Shown here one piece after another: positions 18,504-29,154 of a stretch of DNA of 64,000 bases. The DNA comes from Enterobacter bugandensis. GTDB lineage: Bacteria > Pseudomonadota > Gammaproteobacteria > Enterobacterales > Enterobacteriaceae. The position numbers and the translations under genes were made by a program. Below the pieces are notes generated by a model, which did not search any database, had not been told where the DNA came from, and saw nothing but the letters and a program-made list of their open reading frames with translations. Location of the stretch: NCBI RefSeq assembly GCF_900324475.1, contig NZ_LT992502.1, positions 124,001 to 188,000 on the forward strand, written 5' to 3'. Every line of letters starts with the position of its first letter. Position 1 is the first letter of the stretch.

Positions 18504-20411
18504 CTATTTGTTGAGCAGGGCCAGAACTTCTTCAACGCTTTCAGTTTGTGCCAGGCGCTCGATGACGGACTCATCATCCAGCGCGTTGGTCAGGCTGGTA
18601 ATCACCTGAATATGCTCGTTGTTGCGAGCGGCGATACCAATCACCAGACGGGCGATGTCGTCCTCTTCTTCACCGAAGCGCACGCCGTCAGGATACTGAC
18701 AGAACACCACGCCGGTTTTCAGCACGCGGTCTTTCGCTTCAACCGTACCGTGCGGAACCGCGATGGATTCACCCAGGTAGGTTGGCGTCAGTTTTTCACG
18801 TTCCAGCATCGCGTCAACGTATTCTGGCTGAACGTAGCCGCCCTTCACCAGCTGTTCACCGGCAAAGCGAATCGCCTCTTCTTTGGTGCTCGCGGTACGG
18901 CCGAGGAAGATGTTCTCCGCGCCCAGCTTAAACAGGTGAGCATTGCTCTCGTCAAAGCTGTCCTGCAGGCTGGTGCGCACTTTCACTTCGTTGTCTTCGT
19001 GGCGCTGCGCGGCAACCAGACGTTCGGTCAGGCTGGTGTACAGGCCGCTGTCCAGGAAGTTGGTCAGCGAGATGTGCTGTGCCTGCGGTACCTGACGCAT
19101 AGCGCGCTCGGTCAGATCGCGGTGCGTGATGACCAGGTCAACGTCCGGCGGCAGGTTGTTAATCGCGCTGTTGGTCACAGAGATATTGGTCAAACCCGCA
19201 TCCTGCACTTTCTTACGCAGCACGCCGGCACCCATTGCGCTGGAACCCATACCGGCGTCGCAGGCAACGATGATTTTACGCACGTGGCTCAGGTCGTTAG
19301 AAACATCGCCAGCCGCCAGTGGGGTCGCACCTTTGGATTCGGCTTTCATGTCGTGCATACGACGGGTTGCCGCTTCGATATCGTCGTCTTCTTTCACCTT
19401 GCTGGTTTTCAGCAGGATAGAAGAGACCACGAAGGAGACCGCCATCGCCGCACAGATCGCCGCGATGTTCGCGAAGTACGCGCCTTTCGGCGTCATCGCC
19501 AGCACCGCCAGGATAGAGCCTGGAGAAGCAGGGGAGACCAGACCGCCGCCCAGCACGCTCAGGGTGAACACACCAGTCATACCGCCGAGGATAACGGCCA
19601 GGATCAGACGTGGGTTCATCAGCACGTACGGGAAGTAAATTTCGTGGATACCGCCCAGGAAGTGGATGATAGCCGCGCCGCCAGCAGACTGCTTCGCGCT
19701 GCCGCGACCAAAGAACATGTACGCCAGCAGAACGCCCATACCCGGACCCGGGTTCGCTTCAATCAGGAAGAAGATGGACTTGCCGAGATCGTGAGACTGC
19801 TGAATACCCAGCGGCGAGAAGATACCGTGGTTAATGGCGTTGTTCAGGAACAGGATTTTCGCCGGTTCAACGAAGATAGACGCCAGCGGCAGCATGTCGT
19901 GCGCCACCATGAAGTTAACGCCCGCCGCCAGCAGTTTGGACAGCACTTCAACAGCCGGACCAATGCCGAGGAACGCCAGAATCGCGAGGATCATCCCGAT
20001 GATGCCCGCAGAGAAGTTGTTCACCAGCATTTCGAAGCCGGACTTGATCTTGCCATCAACCCAGACGTCGAATTTCTTAATCGCCCAGCCGCCCAGAGGA
20101 CCGGCAATCATCGCACCGAGGAACATCGGCATATCCGCACCGACGATCACGCCCATGGTTGTGATGGCACCCACGACGCCACCACGGTCACCGCCCACCA
20201 GACGACCACCGGTATAACCGATGAGCAGCGGCAGGAGATAGGTAATCATTGGGCCAACAAGTTTCGCCAGCGTTTCGTTAGGCAACCACCCTGTCGGAAT
20301 GAACAATGCGGTGATAATACCCCACGCGATAAACGCGCCGATATTTGGCATCACCATGTTGCTGAGGAAACGACCAAAGCTTTGAACTTTGATCTTGAAA
20401 TCGGATGACAT
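18504..20411 (-). CDS. mtlA: mannitol-specific PTS enzyme IICBA
   Basis: A 635-residue membrane protein that imports and phosphorylates D-mannitol. The IIC membrane domain (about residues 1-335) contains the GGIHEIYFPY signature. The IIB domain follows, with its phosphorylated cysteine at residue 384 (VACDAGMGSSAMG). The C-terminal IIA domain has its phosphohistidine at residue 554 (SIAVPHGT). Both positions match the E. coli enzyme. It is the first gene of mtlADR. The upstream region carries a series of CRP-like sites, which fits strong catabolite control. Confidence 0.98.
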   Translation of the reverse strand: MSSDFKIKVQSFGRFLSNMVMPNIGAFIAWGIITALFIPTGWLPNETLAKLVGPMITYLLPLLIGYTGGRLVGGDRGGVVGAITTMGVIVGADMPMFLGAMIAGPLGGWAIKKFDVWVDGKIKSGFEMLVNNFSAGIIGMILAILAFLGIGPAVEVLSKLLAAGVNFMVAHDMLPLASIFVEPAKILFLNNAINHGIFSPLGIQQSHDLGKSIFFLIEANPGPGMGVLLAYMFFGRGSAKQSAGGAAIIHFLGGIHEIYFPYVLMNPRLILAVILGGMTGVFTLSVLGGGLVSPASPGSILAVLAMTPKGAYFANIAAICAAMAVSFVVSSILLKTSKVKEDDDIEAATRRMHDMKAESKGATPLAAGDVSNDLSHVRKIIVACDAGMGSSAMGAGVLRKKVQDAGLTNISVTNSAINNLPPDVDLVITHRDLTERAMRQVPQAQHISLTNFLDSGLYTSLTERLVAAQRHEDNEVKVRTSLQDSFDESNAHLFKLGAENIFLGRTASTKEEAIRFAGEQLVKGGYVQPEYVDAMLEREKLTPTYLGESIAVPHGTVEAKDRVLKTGVVFCQYPDGVRFGEEEDDIARLVIGIAARNNEHIQVITSLTNALDDESVIERLAQTESVEEVLALLNK

Positions 20412-20528
20412 AAAACACCCCTTCTTCTGTTTACGCTTAGGCTTGCGGCCCGAGGTTTATTGTTAATGAGGCGGCAGAGGTAGCCGGACCCTGTTCTGAT
20501 GCTGTGAAATCTGGCACTGAATCGTTCA

Positions 20529-20542
20529 ACTGTCCAGACAGT
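20529..20542. promoter_or_regulatory. short inverted repeat upstream of mtlA
   Basis: ACTGTC-CA-GACAGT is a perfect 6-bp inverted repeat about 120 bp before the mtlA start and just downstream (toward mtlA) of the nearest CRP-like site. It could be a repressor operator in the mtlA promoter. No binding protein can be named from sequence. Confidence 0.35.
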
Positions 20543-20551
20543 GGAATTTTG

Positions 20552-20771
20552 TGTGATGCATGTCACGTAAATGTAGGGGGTGTGGCGTTGAATGAAGTGA
20601 CCTGAGTCACAAAATAGGCGAGTAAAAAAAATACGATGGCGAAAAATAGAGCAAAAACCACCTCTTTATGTGATTGATATCACGTTTTGTTTTTGCGTGT
20701 TTGTTTCCGGATTGTGACTGGTTTCACAAAATATTTTTATGCGGATTTCTCCGACTGCGATCGGTGTCAGG
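20552..20771. promoter_or_regulatory. array of five CRP-like sites in the mtlA upstream region
   Basis: Sites fitting TGTGA-N6-TCACA occur at 20552-20567 (TGTGA/TCACG), 20596-20611 (AGTGA/TCACA), 20669-20684 (TGTGA/TCACG) and 20713-20728 (TGTGA/TCACA, perfect). A weaker fifth is at 20756-20771 (TGCGA/TCAGG). Centre-to-centre spacings are 44, 73, 44 and 43 bp, near whole numbers of helical turns, so all five would face the same side of the DNA. E. coli mtlA also has several CRP sites. cAMP-CRP activation of mtlADR is the likely use; effects on the divergent yibI are possible. Confidence 0.8.
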
Positions 20772-21045
20772 ACGGCCTCGAGTAACACGGAAAGCTAATA
20801 AAACAGTTTACATATGTAGTATGGCGGAAAGTTGAAACCTGAATTACGCTCATAATGTAAGGTTCAGTATATTATTATTCAGGATATATTTTGACACGCT
20901 TATAAACTTGCGTGGAGATATTATAAAAACCGATACTCCCCGGCTCTGAAATAATCAGTGTGCCTTTTAAATTTAAAAATAAATTAATTAGGCTGCGTGC
21001 TGTTTTATTAATGTAATGAGTTGACGTTGTTTAAGTGAGGAGACT
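20772..21045. other. AT-rich upstream region of yibI
   Basis: About 270 bp between the CRP-site array and yibI with no convincing ORF. It is AT-rich and contains TTGACA at 20891-20896, but I find no well-spaced -10 box for it. No strong hairpin or terminator is seen. It probably holds the yibIH promoter. Confidence 0.4.
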
Positions 21046-21402
21046 ATGTTTCTCAACTATTTCGCGCTGGGTGTGTTGATTTTTGTATTTCTGGTTCTTT
21101 TTTACGGAATCATCGCCATTCATGACATCCCCTATAATATGGCTAAAAAGCGTAATCATCCCCATGCCGATGCTATTCATACGGCAGGTTGGATAAGCCT
21201 GTTTACGCTTCATGCCATCTGGCCGTTCCTGTGGATTTGGGCCACGCTGTACCGCGAAGATCGCGGCTGGGGCATGCAGAACCACATTACTAAGCCTGAT
21301 GAGGTTCCGGGGATGGATGCGCTGGCCAAACGCGTGGCCGAGTTAGAACACAAGCTGGCAGCGGTTCAGCCTTCTGATGATAAAAACACGCTGGAGCGCT
21401 AA
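21046..21402 (+). CDS. yibI: DUF3302 inner-membrane protein YibI
   Basis: A 118-residue protein with two likely membrane segments: residues about 5-28 ([18 protein letters not shown]) and about 47-67 ([18 protein letters not shown]). A short Lys/His-rich loop ([10 protein letters not shown]) lies between, and the tail is soluble with a short helix. DUF3302 proteins are found beside HlyD-type genes, as here: yibH starts 2 bp after the yibI stop. The pair is probably one membrane complex. Its function is unknown. Confidence 0.92.
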   Translation: MFLNYFALGVLIFVFLVLFYGIIAIHDIPYNMAKKRNHPHADAIHTAGWISLFTLHAIWPFLWIWATLYREDRGWGMQNHITKPDEVPGMDALAKRVAELEHKLAAVQPSDDKNTLER

Positions 21403-21404
21403 TC

Positions 21405-22541
21405 ATGGATCTGTTGATTATTCTGACCTATGTGGCATTTGCCTGGGCAATCTTTAAAATATTCCGTATTCCGGTAAATCAGTGGACGCTTGCTACCGCG
21501 ACGTTAGGCGGGGTGTTTATTGTTGCCGGACTCATTCTTCTAATGAACTATAACCATCCGTATACCTTTACGGCGCAAAAAGCGGTAATTTCCATTCCGA
21601 TTACGCCGCAGGTCACGGGGGTGGTTACTGAAGTGACCGATAAAAATAACCAGCTCATTAAAAAAGGCGAAGTGTTATTTAAACTGGATCCGGGCCGTTA
21701 TCAGGCGCGCGTCGACAGACTGAAGGCGGACCTGGTGACCGCGACGCACAATATCGACACTCTGAAAGCGCAGCTTTCGGAAGCGGTTGCCAATACGACA
21801 CGCGTCTCCGCTGAGCGCGATCGACTCTATAAAGATTATCAGCGCTACCTCAAAGGCAGCCAGGCGAAGGTGAATCCGTTCTCTGAAAGCGATATTGATA
21901 ACGCGCGGCAGAACTATCTGGCGCAGGATGCCATGGTGAAAGGCTCCGTTGCTGAACAGACGCAGATTCAAAGCCAGCTGGACAGCATGGTGAACGGCGA
22001 GCAGTCGCAGATTGCCTCGTTACGCGCCCAGCTTGCTGAAGCAAAATACAACCTCGATCAGACCGTGGTGCGCGCGCCGAGCAATGGCTATATCACCCAG
22101 GTGCTGATTCGTCCGGGAACCTATGCCGCCGCGCTGCCGCTGCGCCCGGTGATGGTCTTCATTCCTGAACAGAAGCGCCAGATTGTGGCCCAGTTCCGTC
22201 AGAACTCGCTGCTGCGTCTGAAGCCGGGCGATGAAGCGGAAGTGGTATTTAACGCGCTGCCGGGCCAGGTGTTCACCGGTAAGCTCACCAGCGTTCTGCC
22301 GGTAGTGCCAGGCGGGTCGTATCAGGCGCAGGGTGCCTTGCAGGCACTGACCGTTGCGCCGGGTACGGATGGGGTACAGGCGCTGATTGAACTGGAGCCT
22401 AACGCCGACGTCGATGCTTTGCCGGACGGTATTTATGCCCAGGTGGCGGTCTATTCGGATCATTTCGCCCACGTCTCAGTGATGCGTAAAGTGCTGCTGC
22501 GTATGACCAGCTGGATGCACTACCTCTATCTCGATCACTAA
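21405..22541 (+). CDS. yibH: HlyD-family membrane fusion protein YibH
   Basis: A 378-residue HlyD/EmrA-type periplasmic adaptor, the same length as E. coli YibH. An N-terminal membrane anchor (about residues 25-50) is followed by a biotinyl-lipoyl half-motif ([10 protein letters not shown]), a long alpha-helical hairpin (about residues 95-220, Gln- and Ala-rich), and the second lipoyl half ([17 protein letters not shown]) with a beta-barrel. Such proteins link an inner-membrane pump to the envelope; no pump gene is present here. It is translated almost directly after yibI from GGAGCGCTAATCATG. Confidence 0.93.
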   Translation: MDLLIILTYVAFAWAIFKIFRIPVNQWTLATATLGGVFIVAGLILLMNYNHPYTFTAQKAVISIPITPQVTGVVTEVTDKNNQLIKKGEVLFKLDPGRYQARVDRLKADLVTATHNIDTLKAQLSEAVANTTRVSAERDRLYKDYQRYLKGSQAKVNPFSESDIDNARQNYLAQDAMVKGSVAEQTQIQSQLDSMVNGEQSQIASLRAQLAEAKYNLDQTVVRAPSNGYITQVLIRPGTYAAALPLRPVMVFIPEQKRQIVAQFRQNSLLRLKPGDEAEVVFNALPGQVFTGKLTSVLPVVPGGSYQAQGALQALTVAPGTDGVQALIELEPNADVDALPDGIYAQVAVYSDHFAHVSVMRKVLLRMTSWMHYLYLDH

Positions 22542-22631
22542 TCCTTCCGGGGCGGGAATGCGACACGCATATCTGCCCTTTTTTCATCGCTTGATCCATA
22601 CTGACTTTTTCCCGGCATCAAGGATCAGGCA

Positions 22632-23240
22632 ATGAAACTCATCGGTAGCTACACCAGTCCCTTCGTGCGAAAAATCTCGATTCTCCTGCTGGAGAAAGGG
22701 ATTGAATTTGAATTCGTTAATGAACAGCCCTACAACGCCGAAAACGGCGTCGCGCAGTATAACCCGCTGGGGAAAGTTCCGGCGCTGGTGACGGACGAGG
22801 GCGAATACTGGTTCGATTCCCCCATTATTGCGGAGTATATCGAGCTGCTGGGCATTGCCCCGGCAATGCTGCCGTCTGACCCTAAAGCGGCGCTGGCGGT
22901 GAAGCAAATTGAAGCCCTGGCCGACGGCATTATGGATGCAGCACTCACCTCCGTTCGCGAGCAGGCAAGGCCCGCCGCCCAGCAGTCAGAAAGCGAGCTG
23001 CTGCGCCAGCGGGAAAAAATCAGCCGCAGTCTGGATATGTGTGAAAAGCTTATCCGGGAGGGCAAGATCCACACCGACAGCCTGGACCTGGCAACCATCG
23101 CCATCGCCTGCGCCATCGGCTATCTCAACTTCCGCCGGGTGTCCCCTGGCTGGTGCGTCGACCGTCCGCTGCTGGTGAAACTCGCAGAAACGCTCTTTAG
23201 CCGCGAGAGCTTTGCCCGAACCGAACCGCCAAAGGCTTGA
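22632..23240 (+). CDS. yibF: glutathione S-transferase-like protein YibF
   Basis: A 202-residue GST-family protein. The thioredoxin-like N-terminal domain begins [15 protein letters not shown], with a serine at the usual catalytic position, and has the cis-proline loop GKVPALV followed by [11 protein letters not shown], which contacts glutathione. The C-terminal domain is helical. The E. coli homologue binds glutathione analogues, but its natural substrate is unknown. The start at 22632 follows AAGGATCAGG. It lies upstream of selA, as in E. coli, with a palindromic repeat between. Confidence 0.93.
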   Translation: MKLIGSYTSPFVRKISILLLEKGIEFEFVNEQPYNAENGVAQYNPLGKVPALVTDEGEYWFDSPIIAEYIELLGIAPAMLPSDPKAALAVKQIEALADGIMDAALTSVREQARPAAQQSESELLRQREKISRSLDMCEKLIREGKIHTDSLDLATIAIACAIGYLNFRRVSPGWCVDRPLLVKLAETLFSRESFARTEPPKA

Positions 23241-23295
23241 CGCGGGTTATAACACTTCGGCGTCGGAGGCGGTACAATCCCTCCATATGTTAACT

Positions 23296-23316
23296 CCCTC
23301 TCCCGTCGGGAGGGGG
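23296..23316. repeat. truncated CCCTCTCCC-type palindromic repeat between yibF and selA
   Basis: CCCTCTCCC (23296-23304), spacer GTC and a GGGAGGGG arm form a short stem of the same family as at 18470, 30995 and 45455, without the longer outer arm. It lies just before the selA ribosome-binding region. Confidence 0.6.
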
Positions 23317-23343
23317 GAAGATATTTACTCGCCAGGCGCTTTC

Positions 23344-24729
23344 ATGACTACTCATCATTCGCTGTACAGCCAGATCCCCGCGACCGACCGACTTCTTCGC
23401 GAGCCCCGCATTCACGCTGCCGTTGAGCGCTTCGGCCATACCGCGACGGTGGAGATGTTACGTCTGCTTCAGGATGAAGCCCGAGGCCATATCCAGGCCG
23501 AAAACGCCTTGCCCGACTGGTGTGCAGCGTGGGAGCAGGAAGTTGAGCATCGGCTGGGTGAGAAGGCGCAAAGCGCGTTACTCCCGGTGGTCAACCTGAC
23601 GGGGACCGTGCTGCACACCAACCTGGGACGCGCCCAGCAGGCGGAAGAGGCGGTGGATGCGGTCGTGCAGGCCATGCGCTCGCCGGTGACGCTGGAGTAC
23701 GATCTGGACGGCGCCGGGCGCGGGCATCGCGATCGCGCGCTGGCGGATCTGCTCTGCCAGCTAACCGGCGCGGAAGATGCCTGCATTGTTAATAACAACG
23801 CGGCGGCGGTGCTGCTGATGCTGGCGGCGACCGCGAGCGGCAGAGAGGTGGTGGTGTCCCGCGGCGAGCTGGTGGAGATTGGCGGGGCGTTTCGCATCCC
23901 GGACGTGATGCGCCAGGCGGGCTGCACGCTGCATGAAGTGGGTACGACTAACCGTACCCATGCGAAAGATTATCGCGCGGCGGTGAATGAAAACACCGCC
24001 CTGCTGATGAAGGTCCACACCAGCAATTATCATATTGAAGGCTTCACCAAAACGGTTGAAGAGGCCGAGCTGGCGGCGATTGGGCGTGAGCTGAATATTC
24101 CGGTGATTGCCGATCTCGGCAGCGGTTCGCTGGTGGATCTCAGCCAGTACGGGCTGCCTAAAGAGCCGATGCCGCAAGAGATGATTGCGGCGGGCGTGAG
24201 CCTGGTCAGCTTTTCCGGCGACAAACTGCTGGGCGGGCCGCAGGCCGGAATCATCGTCGGCAAGCGCGAGCTGATTGCGCAGCTGCAGCAGCACCCGCTC
24301 AAGCGCGCCCTGCGCGCCGATAAAATGACGCTTGCCGCGCTGGAGGCGACGCTGCGGCTCTATCTCCACCCGGAGAAACTGGCCGACCGCCTGCCCACGC
24401 TGCGCCTGTTAAGCCGGGATGCCGCCTCGATTCGCGCCCAGGCCGAACGGCTGCTGCCGCGCGTTGCCCCGCACTACCCCGATTTTGACGTTCGCATTGA
24501 GCCCTGCCAGTCGCAAATTGGCAGCGGTTCGCTGCCGGTGGACAGGCTGCCGAGTCAAGCACTCACCTTCACCCCGCGTGACGGGCGCGGTAGCCGCCTG
24601 GAGGCCCTGTCGTTGCGCTGGCGCGGCCTGCCGACGCCGGTTATCGGACGGATTTACGATGGCCGCATGTGGCTGGATCTGCGCTGCCTTGAAGATGAAG
24701 AGCGATTTCTGGAGATGTTGTTGAAATGA
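23344..24729 (+). CDS. selA: L-seryl-tRNA(Sec) selenium transferase
   Basis: A 461-residue PLP enzyme, decameric in E. coli, that converts seryl-tRNA(Sec) to selenocysteyl-tRNA(Sec) using selenophosphate. The N-terminal region ([12 protein letters not shown]) binds the tRNA. The PLP lysine is K294 in [14 protein letters not shown], one residue from the E. coli position. The start is set at 23344 because [10 protein letters not shown] matches the family N terminus; an open extension to 23212 crosses the palindromic repeat. The ribosome-binding site is weak. It is coupled to selB by a 4-bp overlap. Confidence 0.97.
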   Translation: MTTHHSLYSQIPATDRLLREPRIHAAVERFGHTATVEMLRLLQDEARGHIQAENALPDWCAAWEQEVEHRLGEKAQSALLPVVNLTGTVLHTNLGRAQQAEEAVDAVVQAMRSPVTLEYDLDGAGRGHRDRALADLLCQLTGAEDACIVNNNAAAVLLMLAATASGREVVVSRGELVEIGGAFRIPDVMRQAGCTLHEVGTTNRTHAKDYRAAVNENTALLMKVHTSNYHIEGFTKTVEEAELAAIGRELNIPVIADLGSGSLVDLSQYGLPKEPMPQEMIAAGVSLVSFSGDKLLGGPQAGIIVGKRELIAQLQQHPLKRALRADKMTLAALEATLRLYLHPEKLADRLPTLRLLSRDAASIRAQAERLLPRVAPHYPDFDVRIEPCQSQIGSGSLPVDRLPSQALTFTPRDGRGSRLEALSLRWRGLPTPVIGRIYDGRMWLDLRCLEDEERFLEMLLK

Positions 24730-26564
24730 TTATTGCCACCGCCGGTCACGTCGACCACGGAAAAACCACGTTACTGCAGGCAATTACCGGCATAAACGCC
24801 GATCGCCTGCCGGAAGAGAAAAAGCGCGGCATGACCATCGATCTGGGCTATGCCTACTGGCCCCAGCCCGATGGCCGCGTGCTGGGCTTTATTGATGTTC
24901 CGGGGCATGAAAAATTTCTTTCCAACATGCTGGCGGGCGTGGGGGGCATCGATCATGCCCTGCTTGTGGTGGCCTGCGATGACGGCGTGATGGCGCAAAC
25001 CCGTGAGCATCTGGCGATCCTCCAGCTGACAGGCAACCCGCAGCTGACCGTGGCGCTGACGAAAGCCGATCGCGTTGACGACGCGCGCGTCAGCGAGGTG
25101 CGCGAAGCGGTGCAGGCGACCTTACGGGAATATGGTTTTGCCGATGCACCGCTTTTTGTCACTGTAGCGACAGAAGGGCGCGGTATCGGCGAACTTCGCC
25201 ACCATTTGCAGCATCTTTCGTCGCGAGGCCACGCCAGCCATCACCGCTTCCGTCTGGCGATTGACCGGGCGTTTACCGTCAAAGGCGCGGGGCTGGTGGT
25301 CACCGGTACGGCGTTAAGCGGTGAAGTGAAGGTGGGCGATAGCCTCTGGCTGACGGGCGTTAATAAACCGATGCGCGTGCGCGGCTTACATGCGCAAAAT
25401 CAGCCTGCGGAGCACGCCCAAGCCGGGCAGCGGATCGCGCTCAACATTGCCGGGGATGCGGAAAAAGAGCAGCTTAACCGCGGCGACTGGCTGCTGGCCG
25501 ACGCCCCGCCGGAGCCGTCTGAACGCGTCATCGTCTCCCTGCAGACAAACGTCCCGCTGACCCAATGGCAGCCGCTGCATATTCACCACGCGGCCAGCCA
25601 TATCACCGGGCGCGTGTCCCTGCTGGAAAACGATCTTGCCGAACTGGTTTTTGATTCGCCGCTCTGGCTGGCGGATAACGACCGTCTGGTACTGCGGGAC
25701 ATTTCCGCACGGGAAACGCTGGCCGGGGCGCGGGTAGTGACGCTGAACCCGCCGCGACGCGGCAAGCGTAAGCCTGAATACCTGCAATGGCTGGCTGCGC
25801 TTGCACAGGCTCAGGATGATAACGCCGCGCTGCGGGTGCATCTTGAGCGCGGGGCCGTGAGCCTGAGTGATTTTACATGGGCACGCCAGCTGAGCGGCGA
25901 AGGGTTGCATCAGCTGACCCAGCAGCCGGGCTTTATTCAGGCCGGCAACAGCCTGCTCGATGCGCCGGTTGCGGCAAACTGGCAGCGTAAGATCCTGAAC
26001 ACGCTCGCCACTTACCATGAACAGCATCAGGATGAACCCGGTCCAGGTCGTGAGCGCCTGCGACGCATGGCGTTGCCGATGGAAGACGATGCGCTGGTGC
26101 TGCTGCTGATTGAAAACATGCGCGAAAACGGGGTGATTAAAAGCCATCACGGCTGGCTGCATCTGCCGGATCACAAAGCCGGGTTCACCGCAGAGCAGGA
26201 GGCTATCTGGCAAAAAGTGGCCTCGCTGTTTGGCGATGAACCCTGGTGGGTTCGCGATCTGGCGCGTGAAACGAATACTGACGAGCAGATGATGCGCCAG
26301 GTATTGCGCCATGCGGCGCAGCAGGGGCTGATAGTCGCGATCGTGAAAGATCGTTATTACCGTAACGATCGCATTGTGGCGTTTGCTAACCTGATCCGCG
26401 AACTGGATCAGGCGCGCGGCTCCACCTGCGCAGCCGATTTCCGCGACCGACTGAACGTTGGCCGCAAGCTGGCGATCCAGATCCTGGAATATTTCAACCG
26501 CATCGGTTTTACGCGTCGCCGGGGTAATGACCATCTGCTTCGCGACGCGCAGTTGTTCCCCTGA
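24726..26564 (+). CDS. selB: selenocysteine-specific elongation factor SelB
   Basis: A 612-residue translation factor that delivers selenocysteyl-tRNA(Sec) to UGA codons followed by a SECIS hairpin. The N-terminal EF-Tu-like GTPase has G1 [13 protein letters not shown]3 DVPGHEKF and G4 TKAD. Beta-barrel domains II and III follow, then C-terminal winged helices (about residues 440-612) that bind SECIS RNA. Length is close to the 614 residues of E. coli. It starts within the selA stop codon (ATGA). Confidence 0.97.
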   Translation: MIIATAGHVDHGKTTLLQAITGINADRLPEEKKRGMTIDLGYAYWPQPDGRVLGFIDVPGHEKFLSNMLAGVGGIDHALLVVACDDGVMAQTREHLAILQLTGNPQLTVALTKADRVDDARVSEVREAVQATLREYGFADAPLFVTVATEGRGIGELRHHLQHLSSRGHASHHRFRLAIDRAFTVKGAGLVVTGTALSGEVKVGDSLWLTGVNKPMRVRGLHAQNQPAEHAQAGQRIALNIAGDAEKEQLNRGDWLLADAPPEPSERVIVSLQTNVPLTQWQPLHIHHAASHITGRVSLLENDLAELVFDSPLWLADNDRLVLRDISARETLAGARVVTLNPPRRGKRKPEYLQWLAALAQAQDDNAALRVHLERGAVSLSDFTWARQLSGEGLHQLTQQPGFIQAGNSLLDAPVAANWQRKILNTLATYHEQHQDEPGPGRERLRRMALPMEDDALVLLLIENMRENGVIKSHHGWLHLPDHKAGFTAEQEAIWQKVASLFGDEPWWVRDLARETNTDEQMMRQVLRHAAQQGLIVAIVKDRYYRNDRIVAFANLIRELDQARGSTCAADFRDRLNVGRKLAIQILEYFNRIGFTRRRGNDHLLRDAQLFP

Positions 26565-26628
26565 GCGCTACGTGCGGCGGGAGAGTTTTTGTTTTGCCAG
26601 CCATACCGCGCCCAGCCTTCCCGCCTGG

Positions 26629-27450
26629 TTACCCAGCTCGCAGCAGAATGGGCACCTTGAGCGCCTCCCACTCCTCGAATCGCTGCAGGTACTTATCGAG
26701 CAGGAGATAGATTTTCTCCTGCTCGCTTACCCCGCCGCCAATCAGCACTGCCTGTGGATCGAACATCGAGATTACGCTGTAAACGCCGCGCGAGAGGCAA
26801 TGGGCCCACTCCTCAATGGCCTCACGCAGATGCACGTCGCTCTCCATGCGTTTAAACAGCTCCTCGCCGTCAGGCATCTCTTCTTCTGATACGGCCAGCG
26901 CGCGGCGGCAGGCTTTCATCAGGCCGCTGGCCGACGCCACGTCATGCATGGGTTCGCCGTTATTACCCACGGGCAGCACGCCAAATTCGCCGGCGCGGTA
27001 ATGCGACCCGCGATAAAGATCGCCTTCCATCACAATCCCGCCACCGATGCCCGTGCCGATGGTGATGCAGACGAAATGCTCGTAGTCCTTACCCGCGCCC
27101 TGCCAGCGCTCGCCCAGCGCCGCACAGTTGGCGTCGTTTTCCACGGTGACGGGAAGATCGGTCAGACCGGCGAAGAGTTCGCACAGGTTTTCGCCGTCGA
27201 GATAGTCGAGCGCGCCCGCTTTTGCCGCTTCGCCGCTGTGGTGGTTAATATGGCCGGGAAAGCTCACGCCGATGCCGACGATGTCGTGTTCGTCCTGATA
27301 CGCTTCAACTACCGCTTTCCACTTCTTTTTGAAGGTGTTTTTATCCTCAGGAGTATCGTACTCGTCCGTCGTCAGCTCCTTGCCATTTTCATCAATCACG
27401 CCGTGTTTGATGTGGGTTCCGCCTACGTCAAAACCGATAAACAGCTGCAT
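26629..27450 (-). CDS. ROK-family sugar kinase, C terminus apparently frameshifted
   Basis: A 273-residue ROK protein with the phosphate loop IGFDVGGTHIKHG, the catalytic-aspartate region VENDANCAALGE and the glycine-rich ITIGTGIGGGIV. The usual ROK zinc motif CXCGXXGCXE is absent. The frame ends in LLRAG and TAA at 26629, but a shift of one base near 26640 continues with CELGNQAGRLGAVWLAKQKL down to a TAG at 26568. That reads like a normal ROK C terminus of about 294 residues. So it is either a recent frameshift or a sequencing error. The start at 27450 is preferred because GAGGAA precedes it. It lies where E. coli has yiaY. Substrate unknown. Confidence 0.75.
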   Translation of the reverse strand: MQLFIGFDVGGTHIKHGVIDENGKELTTDEYDTPEDKNTFKKKWKAVVEAYQDEHDIVGIGVSFPGHINHHSGEAAKAGALDYLDGENLCELFAGLTDLPVTVENDANCAALGERWQGAGKDYEHFVCITIGTGIGGGIVMEGDLYRGSHYRAGEFGVLPVGNNGEPMHDVASASGLMKACRRALAVSEEEMPDGEELFKRMESDVHLREAIEEWAHCLSRGVYSVISMFDPQAVLIGGGVSEQEKIYLLLDKYLQRFEEWEALKVPILLRAG

Positions 27451-27615
27451 CGCATCGTTCCTCATGAGCCCTTGAGCTGTTAAGTATGGCTCAGTGGCAG
27501 AAACGAAACGTAAAGTACGGTAATCCGTGATACGGCTCGTAAACCCGTCACCCACTGGCGAGAAAACCGCCGGCCGGGACTACCCTTGTTGTACACCAAC
27601 AGCAAGGAGACGGTC

Positions 27616-29154
27616 ATGACAAACAATCCTCCCTCTTCGCGTATCCAGCCCGGCGAGTATGGTTTTCCCCTCAAGCTGAAGCCCCGTTATGACAATTTTA
27701 TCGGCGGCGACTGGGTGGCCCCCGTCGACGGCGAATACTATTCCAACCTGACGCCCGTTACCGGCCAGCCGCTGTGCGAGATTGCCAGCTCCGGCAAGCG
27801 GGATATCGATCTGGCGCTGGATGCGGCGCACAAAGCGAAAGATAAATGGGGCCATACCTCCGTTCAGGAGCGCGCGGCCATTTTGTTCAAAATCGCCGAC
27901 CGGATGGAGCAGAACCTGGAGCTGCTGGCGACGGCGGAAACCTGGGATAACGGCAAGCCGATCCGGGAAACGATGGCGGCAGACGTGCCGCTGGCTATCG
28001 ACCACTTCCGCTATTTTGCCTCCTGTATTCGCGCGCAGGAGGGCGGAATAAGCGAGGTAGATAGCGACACCGTGGCGTACCACTTCCACGAGCCGCTGGG
28101 GGTCGTCGGGCAAATTATTCCGTGGAACTTCCCGCTGCTGATGGCGAGCTGGAAAATGGCACCCGCGCTGGCCGCCGGGAACTGCATTGTGCTTAAACCG
28201 GCGCGTTTAACCCCGCTCTCTGTCCTGCTGCTGATGGAAATTGTTGCCGATCTTCTGCCGCCGGGGGTGATTAACGTGGTGAACGGCGCGGGCGGTGAGA
28301 TAGGGGAATATCTGGCCACCTCAAAACGGATCGCTAAAGTGGCGTTTACCGGGTCGACGGAAGTGGGCCAGCAGATTATGCAGTACGCCACGCAAAACAT
28401 CATTCCCGTGACCCTGGAGCTGGGCGGGAAGTCCCCGAACATCTTCTTCGCGGACGTAATGGAGGAAGAGGACGCTTTCTTCGACAAGGCGCTGGAAGGG
28501 TTTGCGCTGTTTGCCTTTAACCAGGGCGAAGTCTGCACCTGCCCAAGCCGCGCGCTGGTGCAGGAGTCCATCTACGAGCGCTTTATGGAGCGGGCCATTC
28601 GCCGCGTCGAGTCTATCCGCAGCGGTAACCCGCTCGATAACGTTACGCAGATGGGGGCACAGGTCTCGCATGGCCAGCTGGAGACTATCCTCAACTACAT
28701 CGATATCGGCAAGAAGGAAGGGGCGGATATCCTGACCGGCGGTCGCCGTAAGGTGCTCGGCGGGGATCTGCAGGAAGGGTATTACCTTGAGCCGACGATC
28801 CTGTTCGGGCAGAACAACATGCGCGTCTTCCAGGAGGAGATTTTCGGACCGGTGCTGGCGGTGACTACCTTCAAAACGATGGAGGAGGCGCTGGAGATTG
28901 CCAACGACACGCCGTATGGCCTGGGGGCGGGAGTCTGGAGCCGTAACGGTAATCTGGCCTATAAAATGGGCAGGGGTATACAGGCCGGGCGCGTATGGAC
29001 CAACTGCTACCACGCCTATCCGGCTCACGCGGCATTTGGCGGGTATAAGCAGTCGGGCATCGGGCGTGAAACGCACAAGATGATGCTGGAGCATTACCAG
29101 CAGACGAAATGTCTGCTTGTCAGCTACTCCGATAAACCGCTGGGGCTGTTCTAA
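27616..29154 (+). CDS. aldB: aldehyde dehydrogenase B
   Basis: A 512-residue NADP-dependent aldehyde dehydrogenase that oxidises acetaldehyde and related aldehydes. Conserved features are the Rossmann GxTxxG loop [10 protein letters not shown], the catalytic glutamate in [11 protein letters not shown], the catalytic cysteine in [13 protein letters not shown], and the C-terminal [11 protein letters not shown]. Length and sequence closely follow E. coli AldB. The start at 27616 follows AAGGAGACGG. In E. coli the gene is induced in stationary phase; no clear sigma-S signal can be asserted here. It converges on yiaU with a 3-bp overlap. Confidence 0.97.
   Translation: MTNNPPSSRIQPGEYGFPLKLKPRYDNFIGGDWVAPVDGEYYSNLTPVTGQPLCEIASSGKRDIDLALDAAHKAKDKWGHTSVQERAAILFKIADRMEQNLELLATAETWDNGKPIRETMAADVPLAIDHFRYFASCIRAQEGGISEVDSDTVAYHFHEPLGVVGQIIPWNFPLLMASWKMAPALAAGNCIVLKPARLTPLSVLLLMEIVADLLPPGVINVVNGAGGEIGEYLATSKRIAKVAFTGSTEVGQQIMQYATQNIIPVTLELGGKSPNIFFADVMEEEDAFFDKALEGFALFAFNQGEVCTCPSRALVQESIYERFMERAIRRVESIRSGNPLDNVTQMGAQVSHGQLETILNYIDIGKKEGADILTGGRRKVLGGDLQEGYYLEPTILFGQNNMRVFQEEIFGPVLAVTTFKTMEEALEIANDTPYGLGAGVWSRNGNLAYKMGRGIQAGRVWTNCYHAYPAHAAFGGYKQSGIGRETHKMMLEHYQQTKCLLVSYSDKPLGLF

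Noticed and set aside
18546..20408. 620-codon open frame antisense to mtlA
   Set aside because: A shadow of biased codon use in mtlA; its His/Arg/Gln-rich translation resembles no protein family.
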